A DNA stretch of 64,000 nt from Pseudomonas sp. GD03944 (GTDB lineage: Bacteria; Pseudomonadota; Gammaproteobacteria; Pseudomonadales; Pseudomonadaceae), in contig NZ_JAOCAH010000004.1 in the NCBI RefSeq assembly GCF_029839275.1, positions 124,001 through 188,000 on the forward strand, written 5' to 3'. The number at the start of each line of letters is the position of its first letter. Positions within the stretch are counted from its first letter, which is position 1. Shown here one piece after another: positions 44,771 to 53,677 of the stretch. A program made the translations under genes and the position numbers. The notes beneath the pieces were generated by a model. It was not told where the DNA came from. It ran no database searches and saw only the letters and a list, made by a program, of their open reading frames with translations.

Positions 44771-45634
44771 ATGAGCCGCACCCCCGATACCTGGATTCTC
44801 ACCGCGCACTGCCCGAGCGTGCTCGGCACGGTGGATGCGGTGACGCGTTTTCTCTTCGAGCAGCGCTGCTACGTCACCGAGCACCATTCGTTCGATGACC
44901 GGCTGTCCTCGCGCTTCTTCATCCGCGTCGAGTTTCGTCAGCCAGACGGCTTCGATGAGGCGGCCTTCCGCGCCGGGCTTGACGAACGCCTGGCACCCTT
45001 CGACATGCAGCTGGAACTGACGCCGCCGGGCTACCGCGCCAAGGTGGTGCTGATGGTGTCCAAGGCCGACCACTGCCTAAATGATTTGCTCTACCGCCAG
45101 CGCATCGGCCAACTGGCCATGGACGTGGTGGCGGTGGTGTCCAACCACCCGGACCTGGAGCCGCTGGCGCGCTGGCACGGCATTCCCTATCACCACTTCG
45201 CCCTCGACCCGGCGGACAAGCCGTCCCAGGAGCGCAAGGTGTTGCAGGTGATCGAACAGACCGGCGCCGAGCTGGTGGTGCTTGCCCGCTACATGCAGGT
45301 GCTGTCGCCCGAGCTGTGCAAGCGCCTGGATGGCTGGGCGATCAACATCCACCACTCGCTGCTGCCTGGCTTCAAGGGCGCCAAGCCCTACCACCAGGCC
45401 TACCAGAAAGGGGTCAAGCTGGTCGGGGCCACGGCCCACTACATCAACAACGACCTCGACGAAGGCCCGATCATCGCCCAAGGCGTCGAGACGGTGGATC
45501 ACGCCCACTACCCCGAAGACCTGATCGCCAAGGGCCGCGACATCGAATGCCTGACCCTGGCCCGGGCCGTGGGTTACCACATCGAACGCCGTGTGTTCCT
45601 CAATGCCAACCGCACCGTGGTGCTCAATGCCTGA
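44771..45634 (+). CDS. purU: Formyltetrahydrofolate deformylase PurU
   Basis: 287 residues: N-terminal ACT domain (TAHCPSVLGTVDAVTRF) and C-terminal formyltransferase-type domain with NIHHSLLPGFKGAKPY and the catalytic Asp in the following ITYH-like region (GATAHYINNDLDEGPIIAQ). It releases formate from 10-formyl-THF, regenerating THF for sarcosine oxidase. GAGG precedes the ATG. Confidence 0.95.
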   Translation: MSRTPDTWILTAHCPSVLGTVDAVTRFLFEQRCYVTEHHSFDDRLSSRFFIRVEFRQPDGFDEAAFRAGLDERLAPFDMQLELTPPGYRAKVVLMVSKADHCLNDLLYRQRIGQLAMDVVAVVSNHPDLEPLARWHGIPYHHFALDPADKPSQERKVLQVIEQTGAELVVLARYMQVLSPELCKRLDGWAINIHHSLLPGFKGAKPYHQAYQKGVKLVGATAHYINNDLDEGPIIAQGVETVDHAHYPEDLIAKGRDIECLTLARAVGYHIERRVFLNANRTVVLNA

Positions 45635-45941
45635 GGGGAGCGACGCAGGGTGGGCTGGTCGGCGATCTCTTTCAACCCGCAGGATTTTTCGGTGGGCTGA
45701 AGCCCACCCTACAATCTGTAACCACGTAGGGTGGGCTTCAGCCCACCAATGACCCCAAGCGCAGGCCTGACCTGCCGGGGCAACGAATCACGGCGCGGAC
45801 AGCCATCCGCGCCCGATAAACCGGAGAGGCAGTACCGCACTGCCATCAGCGGTCTCTCCTCGCAACAGACGCAAGCTCCAGTGCAAGGCCGCGTGACCGC
45901 CGGTCGCGCCTTTGTTTTCACAACAAGAAAGGAGAACACGT
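45635..45941. other. 307-base purU-fdhA spacer
   Basis: Apart from the 22-base inverted repeat at 45691-45747 no feature stands out. The fdhA promoter or a read-through leader should lie here; AAAGGAG is visible immediately before fdhA. Confidence 0.6.
45691..45747. repeat. 22-base perfect inverted repeat between purU and fdhA
   Basis: GGTGGGCTGAAGCCCACCCT and its reverse complement AGGGTGGGCTTCAGCCCACC (each arm extending to 22 bases: 45691-45712, 45726-45747) flank a 13-base centre. Each arm is itself palindromic (GTGGGCTGAAGCCCAC), as in paired REP elements, but the sequence is a different family. Confidence 0.85.
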
Positions 45942-47141
45942 ATGTCTGGAAATCGTGGTGTGGTGTACCTCGGGACCGGCAAGGTCGAGGTGCAGAAAAT
46001 CGACTACCCGAAAATGCAGGACCCGCGCGGTCGCAAGATCGAACACGGTGTCATCCTCAAGGTGGTGTCCACCAACATCTGCGGCTCCGACCAGCACATG
46101 GTGCGCGGCCGCACCACCGCCCAGGTCGGCCTGGTGCTCGGTCACGAAATCACCGGTGAAGTGGTGGAGAAGGGCAGTGACGTCGAGAGCCTGAAGATCG
46201 GCGACCTGGTGTCCGTGCCCTTCAACGTCGCCTGTGGCCGCTGCCGCTCCTGCAAGGAACAGCACACCGGCGTCTGCCTGACCGTCAACCCGGCCCGTGC
46301 CGGTGGTGCCTACGGCTATGTCGACATGGGCGACTGGACCGGTGGCCAGGCCGAGTACGTGCTGGTGCCGTATGCCGACTTCAACCTGCTCAAGCTGCCG
46401 GACCGCGACAAGGCCATGGAGAAAATCCGCGACCTGACCTGCCTGTCCGACATCCTGCCCACCGGCTACCACGGTGCGGTGACTGCGGGCGTCGGCCCGG
46501 GGAGTACAGTGTATGTGGCCGGTGCCGGCCCGGTGGGGCTGGCGGCGGCCGCTTCGGCCCGTCTGCTTGGCGCCGCCGTGGTGATCGTCGGTGACGTGAA
46601 TCCGGTGCGCCTGGCCCATGCCAAGGCCGTCGGCTTCGAGATCGCCGACCTGTCCAAGGACACCCCACTGCACGAGCAGATCGCCGACCTGCTGGGTGAG
46701 CCGGAAGTGGACTGCGCGGTGGATGCGGTGGGCTTCGAGGCTCGCGGTCACGGCCATGCCGGCGCCCAGCACGAGGCTCCGGCCACTGTGCTCAACTCGC
46801 TGATGCAGGTCACCCGTGTGGCCGGCAAGATCGGTATTCCCGGTCTCTACGTCACCGAAGACCCGGGTGCGGTGGACGCGGCGGCGAAGATCGGTGCGCT
46901 GAGCATTCGCTTCGGCCTTGGCTGGGCCAAGTCGCACAGCTTCCACACCGGCCAGACCCCGGTGATGAAGTACAACCGGGCGCTGATGCAGGCGATCATG
47001 TGGGACCGCATCAACATCGCCGAAGTGGTGGGGGTGCAGGTCATCAGCCTGGACGACGCGCCGCGCGGTTACGGCGAGTTCGACGCCGGCGTGCCGAAGA
47101 AATTCGTCATCGACCCGCACAAGCTGTTCAGCGCGGCCTGA
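45942..47141 (+). CDS. fdhA: Glutathione-independent formaldehyde dehydrogenase FdhA
   Basis: 399-residue zinc-dependent medium-chain dehydrogenase with tightly bound NAD, oxidising formaldehyde to formate. The catalytic zinc region is TNICGSDQHMVRGR and GHEITGEV; the structural zinc site is CGRCRSCKEQHTGVC; the NAD loop is VAGAGPVGLAAAASARLLGA. It detoxifies formaldehyde from betaine and dimethylglycine demethylation. Start at 45942 with AAAGGAG upstream. Confidence 0.96.
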   Translation: MSGNRGVVYLGTGKVEVQKIDYPKMQDPRGRKIEHGVILKVVSTNICGSDQHMVRGRTTAQVGLVLGHEITGEVVEKGSDVESLKIGDLVSVPFNVACGRCRSCKEQHTGVCLTVNPARAGGAYGYVDMGDWTGGQAEYVLVPYADFNLLKLPDRDKAMEKIRDLTCLSDILPTGYHGAVTAGVGPGSTVYVAGAGPVGLAAAASARLLGAAVVIVGDVNPVRLAHAKAVGFEIADLSKDTPLHEQIADLLGEPEVDCAVDAVGFEARGHGHAGAQHEAPATVLNSLMQVTRVAGKIGIPGLYVTEDPGAVDAAAKIGALSIRFGLGWAKSHSFHTGQTPVMKYNRALMQAIMWDRINIAEVVGVQVISLDDAPRGYGEFDAGVPKKFVIDPHKLFSAA

Positions 47142-47149
47142 TCGGCCGT

Positions 47150-47400
47150 CGCCCCTGTCGCGGCTAAAGCCCCTCCCACAGGATGTGGTGCCCCAGAAGG
47201 CGCATCACGCCTCGTAGGAGGGGCTTTAGCCGCGAGCTCTTTCAGCTCGTAGGTTGGGTTAGCGGCGCGATCCAGAAAAGCTGCATGCGACAACAAAGGT
47301 TGGGCGCTGCGTAACCCAACAGTGCGGTGTTCCTGCCTACCTGGTTGGTGGGTTACGGCCCGCCCGGCCAGCGCAATCACCCAACCTGCGTAGTCCCGCG
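47150..47400. repeat. REP pair and GGGTT-type repeats between fdhA and the acyltransferase
   Basis: CGCGGCTAAAGCCCCTCCCA and GTAGGAGGGGCTTTAGCCGC face each other at 47158-47238. From 47250 to 47400 a different mosaic of GTTGGGTTA / TAACCCAAC words forms several imperfect hairpins. No gene is seen between these two convergent genes. Confidence 0.75.
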
Positions 47401-47413
47401 TACCTAACCCACC

Positions 47414-48307
47414 CTACGCCTCGACCTCTGCACGAATTTGCGCAATGCGGGCGTCCTTCTCCACCCACAGCTCCGTCACCCAGGTCTGCACCCGTGCGCG
47501 GAAGTCCGGGTCATTCTCGTAGTCGCCCTGGCACAGCGCCGGGTCGAGGGGGCGGGTGTGGATGTCGATGATGACCTTGTCCACCTGGCCACTGATCAGC
47601 GCCCAGAAGCCGGGAATGCGTCCGCCGGGGTAGACCAGGGTGACGTCGAGCACCGCATCCAGCTGTTCACCCAGCGCCGCCAGCACGAATGCCACGCCAC
47701 CGGCCTTGGGCTTGAGCAGGTATTGGTAGGGCGACCCCTGTGCGGCTTGCTTGGCCGGCGTGAAGCGGGTGCCTTCCAGGTAATTGACCACGGTGACCGG
47801 CAGGTCCTTGAACTTCTCGCAGGCGCGCTTGGTGATTTCCAGGTCCTGGCCCTTGAGGTGCGGGTTCTTGCTCAGGAAGGCCTTCGAGTAGCGCTTCATG
47901 AAGGGGTAATCCAGGGCCCAGAACGCCAGGCCGAGGAAGGGCACCCAGATCAGCTCCTGCTTGAGGAAGAACTTGAAGTAGGGCGTCTTGCGGTTGAAGG
48001 CCTGGACCAGGGCGGGAATGTCGACCCAGGACTGGTGGTTGCTGATCACCAGGTAGGACGTGTCCTGGCGCAACGTGGCGTTGCCGCGAATGTCCCATTT
48101 CACCGGGAGAAACAGCGCAAAGATCAGTTTGTTGATCTCGGCCCAGGTTTCCGCGACCCACATGACACCGCGTGAGCTGGCCGCCTTGAGGGCCTTGCCG
48201 GGCAGGACCAGGCGGGCGATGGCGATCAGCAGCATCGGGCCGATCAGGATCAGGGTGTTGAGCAACAACAGCAGGGTGACGGTCAGGCCGGTCAGTAGAC
48301 GGCGCAT
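47414..48307 (-). CDS. 1-acylglycerol-3-phosphate acyltransferase-like membrane protein
   Basis: 297 residues with two N-terminal membrane segments (LTVTLLLLLNTLILIGPMLL). The acyltransferase HX4D motif is NHQSWVD (around residue 92), followed by the second motif YPFMKRYSK and the VNYLEGTRFTPAK segment. It resembles E. coli YihG, an accessory lysophosphatidic acid acyltransferase. CAAGGAG precedes the ATG. Confidence 0.9.
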   Translation of the reverse strand: MRRLLTGLTVTLLLLLNTLILIGPMLLIAIARLVLPGKALKAASSRGVMWVAETWAEINKLIFALFLPVKWDIRGNATLRQDTSYLVISNHQSWVDIPALVQAFNRKTPYFKFFLKQELIWVPFLGLAFWALDYPFMKRYSKAFLSKNPHLKGQDLEITKRACEKFKDLPVTVVNYLEGTRFTPAKQAAQGSPYQYLLKPKAGGVAFVLAALGEQLDAVLDVTLVYPGGRIPGFWALISGQVDKVIIDIHTRPLDPALCQGDYENDPDFRARVQTWVTELWVEKDARIAQIRAEVEA

Positions 48308-48477
48308 GGCAGCTCCTTGTAGTGCGCGGGCCGGGTCATCATAAGCAGGTGTTTCACAGGCTCCAAGTCGTGTGCGACTTGTGTCATATTGCCATCACTG
48401 AGTCGGTGCGGTGAACGCCTCCCCGGCCGTGCGATCCTATGCTGGAAGCATGGCACTTCCACTTCCGAGTCATCCTG

Positions 48478-49695
48478 ATGCTCAAGCGCATTGCCGTGGC
48501 CGATCTGCGTGTCGGCATGTACATCCAGTCGTTCTGCGGTGCCTGGACGGACCACCCGTTCTGGACCTCGAAATTTTTACTGGATTCCGACAAGGACCTG
48601 CAGCGCATTCGCGCCAGCGGTGTGACGGAGCTGTGGATCGACGCCAGCAAGGGCCTGGATATCGAACAGGGCCAGGGCAGCGTCAGCCAGGAGGAGGCCG
48701 CCGCCGAGGCTGAGGCCCGCCTGTTGGCCATCGCCCAGCCCGGCGCGCCCCAGGCCTGTTCGCTGGAAGAGGAGCTGAACCGCGCCGCCAAGCTCTGCGC
48801 CCGTTCCAAACAGGCGGTGATGGCCATGTTCGGTGATGTGCGCATGGGCCAGGCCCTGCACTTCGAGGCCGCGGAAAGCCTGGTCGAGGACATCACCCAG
48901 TCGGTAATGCGCCACCCCAACGCGCTGATCAGCCTGGCGCGCCTCAAGCACGCCGACGAATACACCTACATGCATTCGGTGGCGGTCTGCGCCCTGATGA
49001 TCGCCCTGGCGCGGCAGATGGGTCTGGCCGATGCCCAGGTCAAGGATGCCGGGCTGGCTGGCTTGCTGCACGACGTGGGCAAGATGGCGATCCCCGGCGC
49101 GGTGCTGAACAAGCCCGGCAAGCTCACCGATGCCGAATTCAGCCGGGTGCGCCAGCACCCCGAGGCCGGCGGCAAGATCCTCCTGGCGAGCAAGCAGGTC
49201 AATGCGCTGGTGCTGGACGTGTGCCTGCACCACCACGAGAAGGTCGACGGCACTGGCTACCCCCATCGCCTGGCCGGCGAGCAGATCAGCCTGTTCGCCC
49301 GCATGGGTGCGGTCTGTGATGTGTACGATGCGGTGACCTCCAACCGCCCCTACAAGAAGGGCTGGGACCCGGCGGAGTCGATCCGGCGCATGGCCGAATG
49401 GAAAGGCCATTTCGACGCGGTGATCTTCCAGGCCTTCGTCAAGACCGTGGGCATCTACCCCACCGGTTCGCTGGTGCGCCTGGAAAGCGGCCGCCTGGGC
49501 ATGGTGCTGGACCAGAACGGCGCGTCCCTGCTGACGCCCAGGGTCAAGGTGTTCTTCTCGAGTCGCTCGAAAACGCCCATCCCCCAGGAGGTCATCGACC
49601 TGGCCCGCAGCGCTGGCCGGGACAAGATCGTGGGCCGCGAATCGGCGGCCGACTGGGGCTTTCGCAACCTGGACGAACTGTGGGTCAACGGCTGA
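48478..49695 (+). CDS. HD-GYP cyclic-di-GMP phosphodiesterase with DUF3391 domain
   Basis: 405 residues. The N-terminal DUF3391 domain begins MLKRIAVADLRVGMYIQSF. The HD-GYP domain (about 150-320) keeps the metal-binding HDVGKMAIPG and the HHEKVDGTGYP signature, so it should hydrolyse c-di-GMP. Start set where DUF3391 begins; an in-frame ATG at 48439 is less likely. No signal or membrane segment. Confidence 0.92.
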   Translation: MLKRIAVADLRVGMYIQSFCGAWTDHPFWTSKFLLDSDKDLQRIRASGVTELWIDASKGLDIEQGQGSVSQEEAAAEAEARLLAIAQPGAPQACSLEEELNRAAKLCARSKQAVMAMFGDVRMGQALHFEAAESLVEDITQSVMRHPNALISLARLKHADEYTYMHSVAVCALMIALARQMGLADAQVKDAGLAGLLHDVGKMAIPGAVLNKPGKLTDAEFSRVRQHPEAGGKILLASKQVNALVLDVCLHHHEKVDGTGYPHRLAGEQISLFARMGAVCDVYDAVTSNRPYKKGWDPAESIRRMAEWKGHFDAVIFQAFVKTVGIYPTGSLVRLESGRLGMVLDQNGASLLTPRVKVFFSSRSKTPIPQEVIDLARSAGRDKIVGRESAADWGFRNLDELWVNG

Positions 49696-49757
49696 CCGGT
49701 AACATTTTCACGCACCTCGTATCGAACCTTCGCGGCGTCGGTCAGTCGGACATCCTG

Positions 49758-50282
49758 ATGTTTTTCAAGAGGATTTCTGGCGTGAAAGTGATTGTGATGG
49801 CGTTGTTGACCCTGTTTGCCGTGCCCGTGCTGGCGAATCAGCCGACGCTCTACGGCCGCTACGAATACATTGGCCTGCCGCAGATCGGGCAGACCCTCAA
49901 GGCCAAGATGGACACCGGCGCGATGACCGCCTCGCTGTCGGCCAAGGACATCGAACACTTCCAGCGTGATGGCGAAGACTGGGTGCGTTTCCGCCTGGCC
50001 ACCGACGATGCGGACGACACCCTGTTCGAGAAGCCGCTGGCGCGTATCAGCGAGATCAAGAGCCGTGCCGAGGAAAGCGGATCCAGCAAGATGGCCGTGG
50101 CCAAGCGCCCGGTGGTCGACATGGACATCTGCCTGGGCAATGAACTGCGCACCGTGGAGGTCAACCTGACCGACCGCACGCACTTCAATTACCCGCTGCT
50201 GATCGGCGCCAGTGCCCTGCGCGATTTCGATGCAGCCATCGACCCCGCCGATCGCTACACCGCCGATCGTCCCACCTGCTGA
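49758..50282 (+). CDS. Retropepsin-like (RimK-associated/DUF785) protease-fold protein
   Basis: 174 residues with an N-terminal hydrophobic export segment (VMALLTLFAVPVLANQ) and the PF05618-type domain. KMDTGAMTASLSA carries the DTG triad of retropepsin-like proteases, and GASALRDFDAAIDP is the family's C-terminal block. Several homologues are called ATP-dependent zinc proteases without firm evidence. The start could also be GTG 49782, with AGAGG upstream. It is probably periplasmic. Confidence 0.8.
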   Translation: MFFKRISGVKVIVMALLTLFAVPVLANQPTLYGRYEYIGLPQIGQTLKAKMDTGAMTASLSAKDIEHFQRDGEDWVRFRLATDDADDTLFEKPLARISEIKSRAEESGSSKMAVAKRPVVDMDICLGNELRTVEVNLTDRTHFNYPLLIGASALRDFDAAIDPADRYTADRPTC

Positions 50283-50414
50283 TCCCCGCGATGTTCTAAG
50301 CTGCAGGTAGCCCCATGGCTGCCTGCAGCGTCCTGCTGTCGGGCTTGCTTCTTGCTTGATGATGTCGTTTGGTGCGCCTGGCCAGGCGTGCCTTGAGCTC
50401 GTTGAGGTGTCGCT

Positions 50415-52445
50415 ATGACTGGAGTACTCAAGCCGGGTGTACGCGTGTTGGAGCGTTTCAGCTTCGCGCGTAAATTTCAGCTGCTGTTCGCGTTGTTCAT
50501 TCTGCCCCTGGGGTATGCGCTGTGGGTGATCTGCAGCGATCACCTGGCGCGCCTGAATCTGGTCGATCGCGAGCTGGAGGGGATGCACGGGATCGAGGCC
50601 CTGGGCCAGGTCCAGCATGCGCTGCTCGAACAACGCACCTTATTGGCGCGCTGGAAGGGCACCGATGCCCAGGCCGAGGCACTGCTGGCGTCCCGTGAAC
50701 CGGCGCTCGACCAGGCACTGCAGGCGGCCGTCGAACGGCTGCAGCGTGCCGACTTCGGCCCCCAGGTGGCCGAGCAACTGACCGCCCTGCAGGCCATGCG
50801 CCCCGAGGTGAGTGTGGCGGCCGTGGGCAAGCTGGCGCTACCGGACGCCCTGGAGCGTTACCAAAAGAACCTGTTGCAACTGATGGTGCTACGCGAACAG
50901 GTCGCGACCGACAGCGGGCTGATCCTCGACCCGTACCTCGACACCTACCTGATGATGGAGCAACTGACCTTTACCCTGCCGCGCCTGCTGGAAAACCTCG
51001 GCAGCTTCGCCAGCCATGGTTACGGTGCGGTGGTCTCGCAGCATTTCACCCTGCAGAGCCGGGTGCTGATCCGTGACCTGCGCCGGGCCCTGGACGAATC
51101 CCGCGGCCAACTGAGCAAGGCGCGCGCCACCCTCGGCCGGGAAACCCCAGCGGCCATGGACAACCTGCAAGGCCCGTTCGACGAGGCGGAACAGGGCTTC
51201 GACCAGTTCCTCGCCGACATCGACCGTGACCTCTTCGAATCCAACCCCATCGCCATGACCCCGGCGCAGTTCAGCCAGCGCATCGAGGTGCTCCATGGTC
51301 AGCTGGCGGGTCTGCAGCAGGCGCTGTACGGCCAGTTCGCCCTCAACCTGGGTGACTACCGCTCGGATGCCCAGGTGAACATGATCGAAGTGATCGTGGT
51401 GTTCAGCCTGCTGACGCTGCTCGCGCTGTATGTGCTGCTGTGCCTCAACGCCTCGATCCGCCGCAGCACGGCGGGGATCATCGAGGCGGCCCAGGGCCTG
51501 CGTGATGGCGACCTGCGGGTGCGCATGCAGGTGCACGGCGAGGACGACCTGGCGAGCATCGCCGCGGCGCTCAACACCGCGGTGGGGCAGATGCGCGACT
51601 CGCTGCAGGGCGTCAACCAGGAAAGCCAGAACCTCGGCGGCACCGTGCAGGTGCTCAGCACCCAGGCGCAGAACGCCCTGGTGGCCGTGGAGCAGCAGCA
51701 GGGACAGATGAGCCAGATCGCCACCGCCGCCACGCAGATGGCGGCCACCGCCCAGAGCGTGGCGCAGAGTTGCGAGCAGGCAGCGATGGAAGCCGGCCAG
51801 ACCCGCGAAATCGCCAACCAGAGCAACCAGCGCAGCGCCCGTACCAGTGCCAGCATGCGCCAGCTCAGCAGCCGCCTCGGCGACAGCGCCTCGACCCTGC
51901 AACAGCTGCAGGTGCAGACCGAGCAGATCACCCGGGTGGTCGACGTGATCAAGGGCATCGCCGAGCAGACCAACCTGCTGGCGCTCAATGCCGCCATCGA
52001 AGCGGCCCGGGCCGGTGAGCAGGGCCGGGGCTTTGCCGTGGTGGCCGACGAAGTGCGCTCGCTGTCCCAGCGTACCCAGAACTCCACGGCGGAAATCGCC
52101 CAGACCGTCGCCGACCTGCACAAGGTGGTCGGCCAGTCGGTCAGCCAGATGGAAGAGGCGGTGCGCCAGGCCGAAGGGGATGTGGGCAGCGTGCTGGCCA
52201 TGGGTGAAGACCTGGACGGCATCGTCGAGTCGGTGCAGCGGGTCAGCGATCGCCTGGCGCAGATCGCCACCGCGGCCGAACAGCAGGCGGCCACCGCCGA
52301 TGAGGTGAGCGGCAACATCCAGCAGGTCGACCAGGCGGCCAGTGCCTTGCTCGATGGCGCCCAGGCGGTGAGCAGTGCTGCCGAGCAGCTGCGCCGCGGC
52401 AGCCAGGGCCTGGCGCAGAACACCGGACGCTTCCAGTTGGGCTGA
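50415..52445 (+). CDS. Methyl-accepting chemotaxis protein
   Basis: 676 residues. Membrane segments lie near 20-38 ([19 protein letters not shown]) and 325-347 ([19 protein letters not shown]), enclosing a ~280-residue helical periplasmic sensor domain. A HAMP domain follows, then the signalling domain with the hairpin tip [20 protein letters not shown] and [18 protein letters not shown]. No C-terminal methylesterase-docking pentapeptide is visible. The ligand cannot be read from sequence. GAGG precedes the ATG. Confidence 0.93.
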   Translation: MTGVLKPGVRVLERFSFARKFQLLFALFILPLGYALWVICSDHLARLNLVDRELEGMHGIEALGQVQHALLEQRTLLARWKGTDAQAEALLASREPALDQALQAAVERLQRADFGPQVAEQLTALQAMRPEVSVAAVGKLALPDALERYQKNLLQLMVLREQVATDSGLILDPYLDTYLMMEQLTFTLPRLLENLGSFASHGYGAVVSQHFTLQSRVLIRDLRRALDESRGQLSKARATLGRETPAAMDNLQGPFDEAEQGFDQFLADIDRDLFESNPIAMTPAQFSQRIEVLHGQLAGLQQALYGQFALNLGDYRSDAQVNMIEVIVVFSLLTLLALYVLLCLNASIRRSTAGIIEAAQGLRDGDLRVRMQVHGEDDLASIAAALNTAVGQMRDSLQGVNQESQNLGGTVQVLSTQAQNALVAVEQQQGQMSQIATAATQMAATAQSVAQSCEQAAMEAGQTREIANQSNQRSARTSASMRQLSSRLGDSASTLQQLQVQTEQITRVVDVIKGIAEQTNLLALNAAIEAARAGEQGRGFAVVADEVRSLSQRTQNSTAEIAQTVADLHKVVGQSVSQMEEAVRQAEGDVGSVLAMGEDLDGIVESVQRVSDRLAQIATAAEQQAATADEVSGNIQQVDQAASALLDGAQAVSSAAEQLRRGSQGLAQNTGRFQLG

Positions 52446-52463
52446 TTGCGCCCCTACGGGGTT

Positions 52464-52883
52464 GGCGATCAACGATCTGCCGCCTGATGCCCGGGCCCGC
52501 TCTTTGTAGGAGCGGGCTTGCCCGCGAGCGCTTCCGTTCCCCTGCCAGGTCAATGCAGGGCCACTACCGCCGAGCTCGCGGCCAAGGCCGCTCCTACGGG
52601 TGGCGATCAACGATCTACCGCCGGGTGCCCCGGGCCCGCTCTTTGTAGGAGCGGGCTTGCCCGCGAGCTCTTCCGTACCTCAGCCAGGTCAATGCAGGAC
52701 CACTACCGCCGAGCTCGCGGCCAAGGCCGCTCCTACGGGGTTGGCGATCAACGACCTAGCGCCTGATGTTCCGGGCCCGCTCTTTGTAGGAGCGGGCTTG
52801 CCCGCGAGCTCTTCCGTACCTCAGCCAGGTCAATGCAGGACCACTACCGCCGAGCTCGCGGCCAAGGCCGCTCCTACAGGGTT
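52464..52883. repeat. Tandem array of three ~140-base units built from inverted REP pairs (BIME-like)
   Basis: Units begin at 52464, 52602 and 52743 (138- and 141-base periods). Each holds TGTAGGAGCGGGCTTGCCCG, a spacer with CAGGTCAATGCAGG, and the facing REP GCGGCCAAGGCCGCTCCTAC. The last boundary is at 52884. The copies differ by only a few bases, indicating recent amplification. The array accounts for most of the 544-base gap between the chemoreceptor gene and creB; nothing else is seen there. Confidence 0.92.
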
Positions 52884-52989
52884 GGCAACCCACGCTCCAC
52901 CGCCTATAGCCTCGCACCGGCAGGCCGCACCTTGACGGCGCTTTCACCCTGCCGCAGGCTCGCTGCCATTCCTTCCAGGCAGGACGCCC

Positions 52990-53676
52990 ATGCCGCACAT
53001 TCTGATTGTCGAAGACGAAGCCGCCATTGCCGACACCCTGGTGTTCGCCCTGCAATCCGAGGGGTTCACCACCTGCTGGCTGAGCCTGGCCGGCGAAGCC
53101 CTGGAGCGGCTGGCCCAGGAGCCGTTCGACCTGGTGATCCTCGACGTCGGTCTGCCGGACATGAGCGGCTTCGAGGCCTGCAAGCGGCTGCGGCGGGTGT
53201 CCGAGGTGCCGGTGATTTTCCTCACCGCCCGCAGCGAGGAGATCGACCGCGTGGTGGGCCTGGAGATCGGCGCCGACGATTACGTGGTCAAACCCTTCAG
53301 CCCCCGTGAGCTGGCGGCCCGGGTCAAGGCGATCCTCAAGCGCATCGCGCCGCGCCAACCCGAGGCGCCGGCCGCGGTGGCGGACGGCCCGTTCCGCGTG
53401 GACCGGCTGCGCTACCAGATCCACTACCACGAGCAGCCCCTCAGCCTGACACGCCATGAATTCCACCTGCTGACCGCCTTGCTGGCCCAGCCGGAGCGGG
53501 TGTTCGCCCGCGAGCAACTGCTCGATGCCCTGGGCGTGGCCGCCGATGCGGGGTATGCGCGCAACATCGACAGCCACATCAAGAGCCTGCGTGCCAAGCT
53601 GCGGGCGGTGCATGCGGCGGCCGAGCCGATCCAGACGCACCGCGGCCTGGGCTACAGCTACACCCCGGAGCGCTGA
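52990..53676 (+). CDS. creB: Two-component response regulator CreB
   Basis: 228-residue OmpR-type regulator. The receiver domain has the phospho-acceptor Asp in DLVILDVGLPDMSGFEAC and the conserved lysine in DDYVVKPFSPREL. The C-terminal winged helix shows LTRHEFHLLTALLAQPERVF and RGLGYSYTPER. Its stop is one base before the creC ATG. In pseudomonads CreBC responds to penicillin-binding protein 4 inhibition and controls creD. Confidence 0.9.
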   Translation: MPHILIVEDEAAIADTLVFALQSEGFTTCWLSLAGEALERLAQEPFDLVILDVGLPDMSGFEACKRLRRVSEVPVIFLTARSEEIDRVVGLEIGADDYVVKPFSPRELAARVKAILKRIAPRQPEAPAAVADGPFRVDRLRYQIHYHEQPLSLTRHEFHLLTALLAQPERVFAREQLLDALGVAADAGYARNIDSHIKSLRAKLRAVHAAAEPIQTHRGLGYSYTPER

Positions 53677-53677
53677 C

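Noticed and set aside
52464..52883. Possible CRISPR array
   Set aside because: The units are about 140 bases, internally palindromic REP pairs, with near-identical spacers and no cas genes; this is a REP/BIME tandem.
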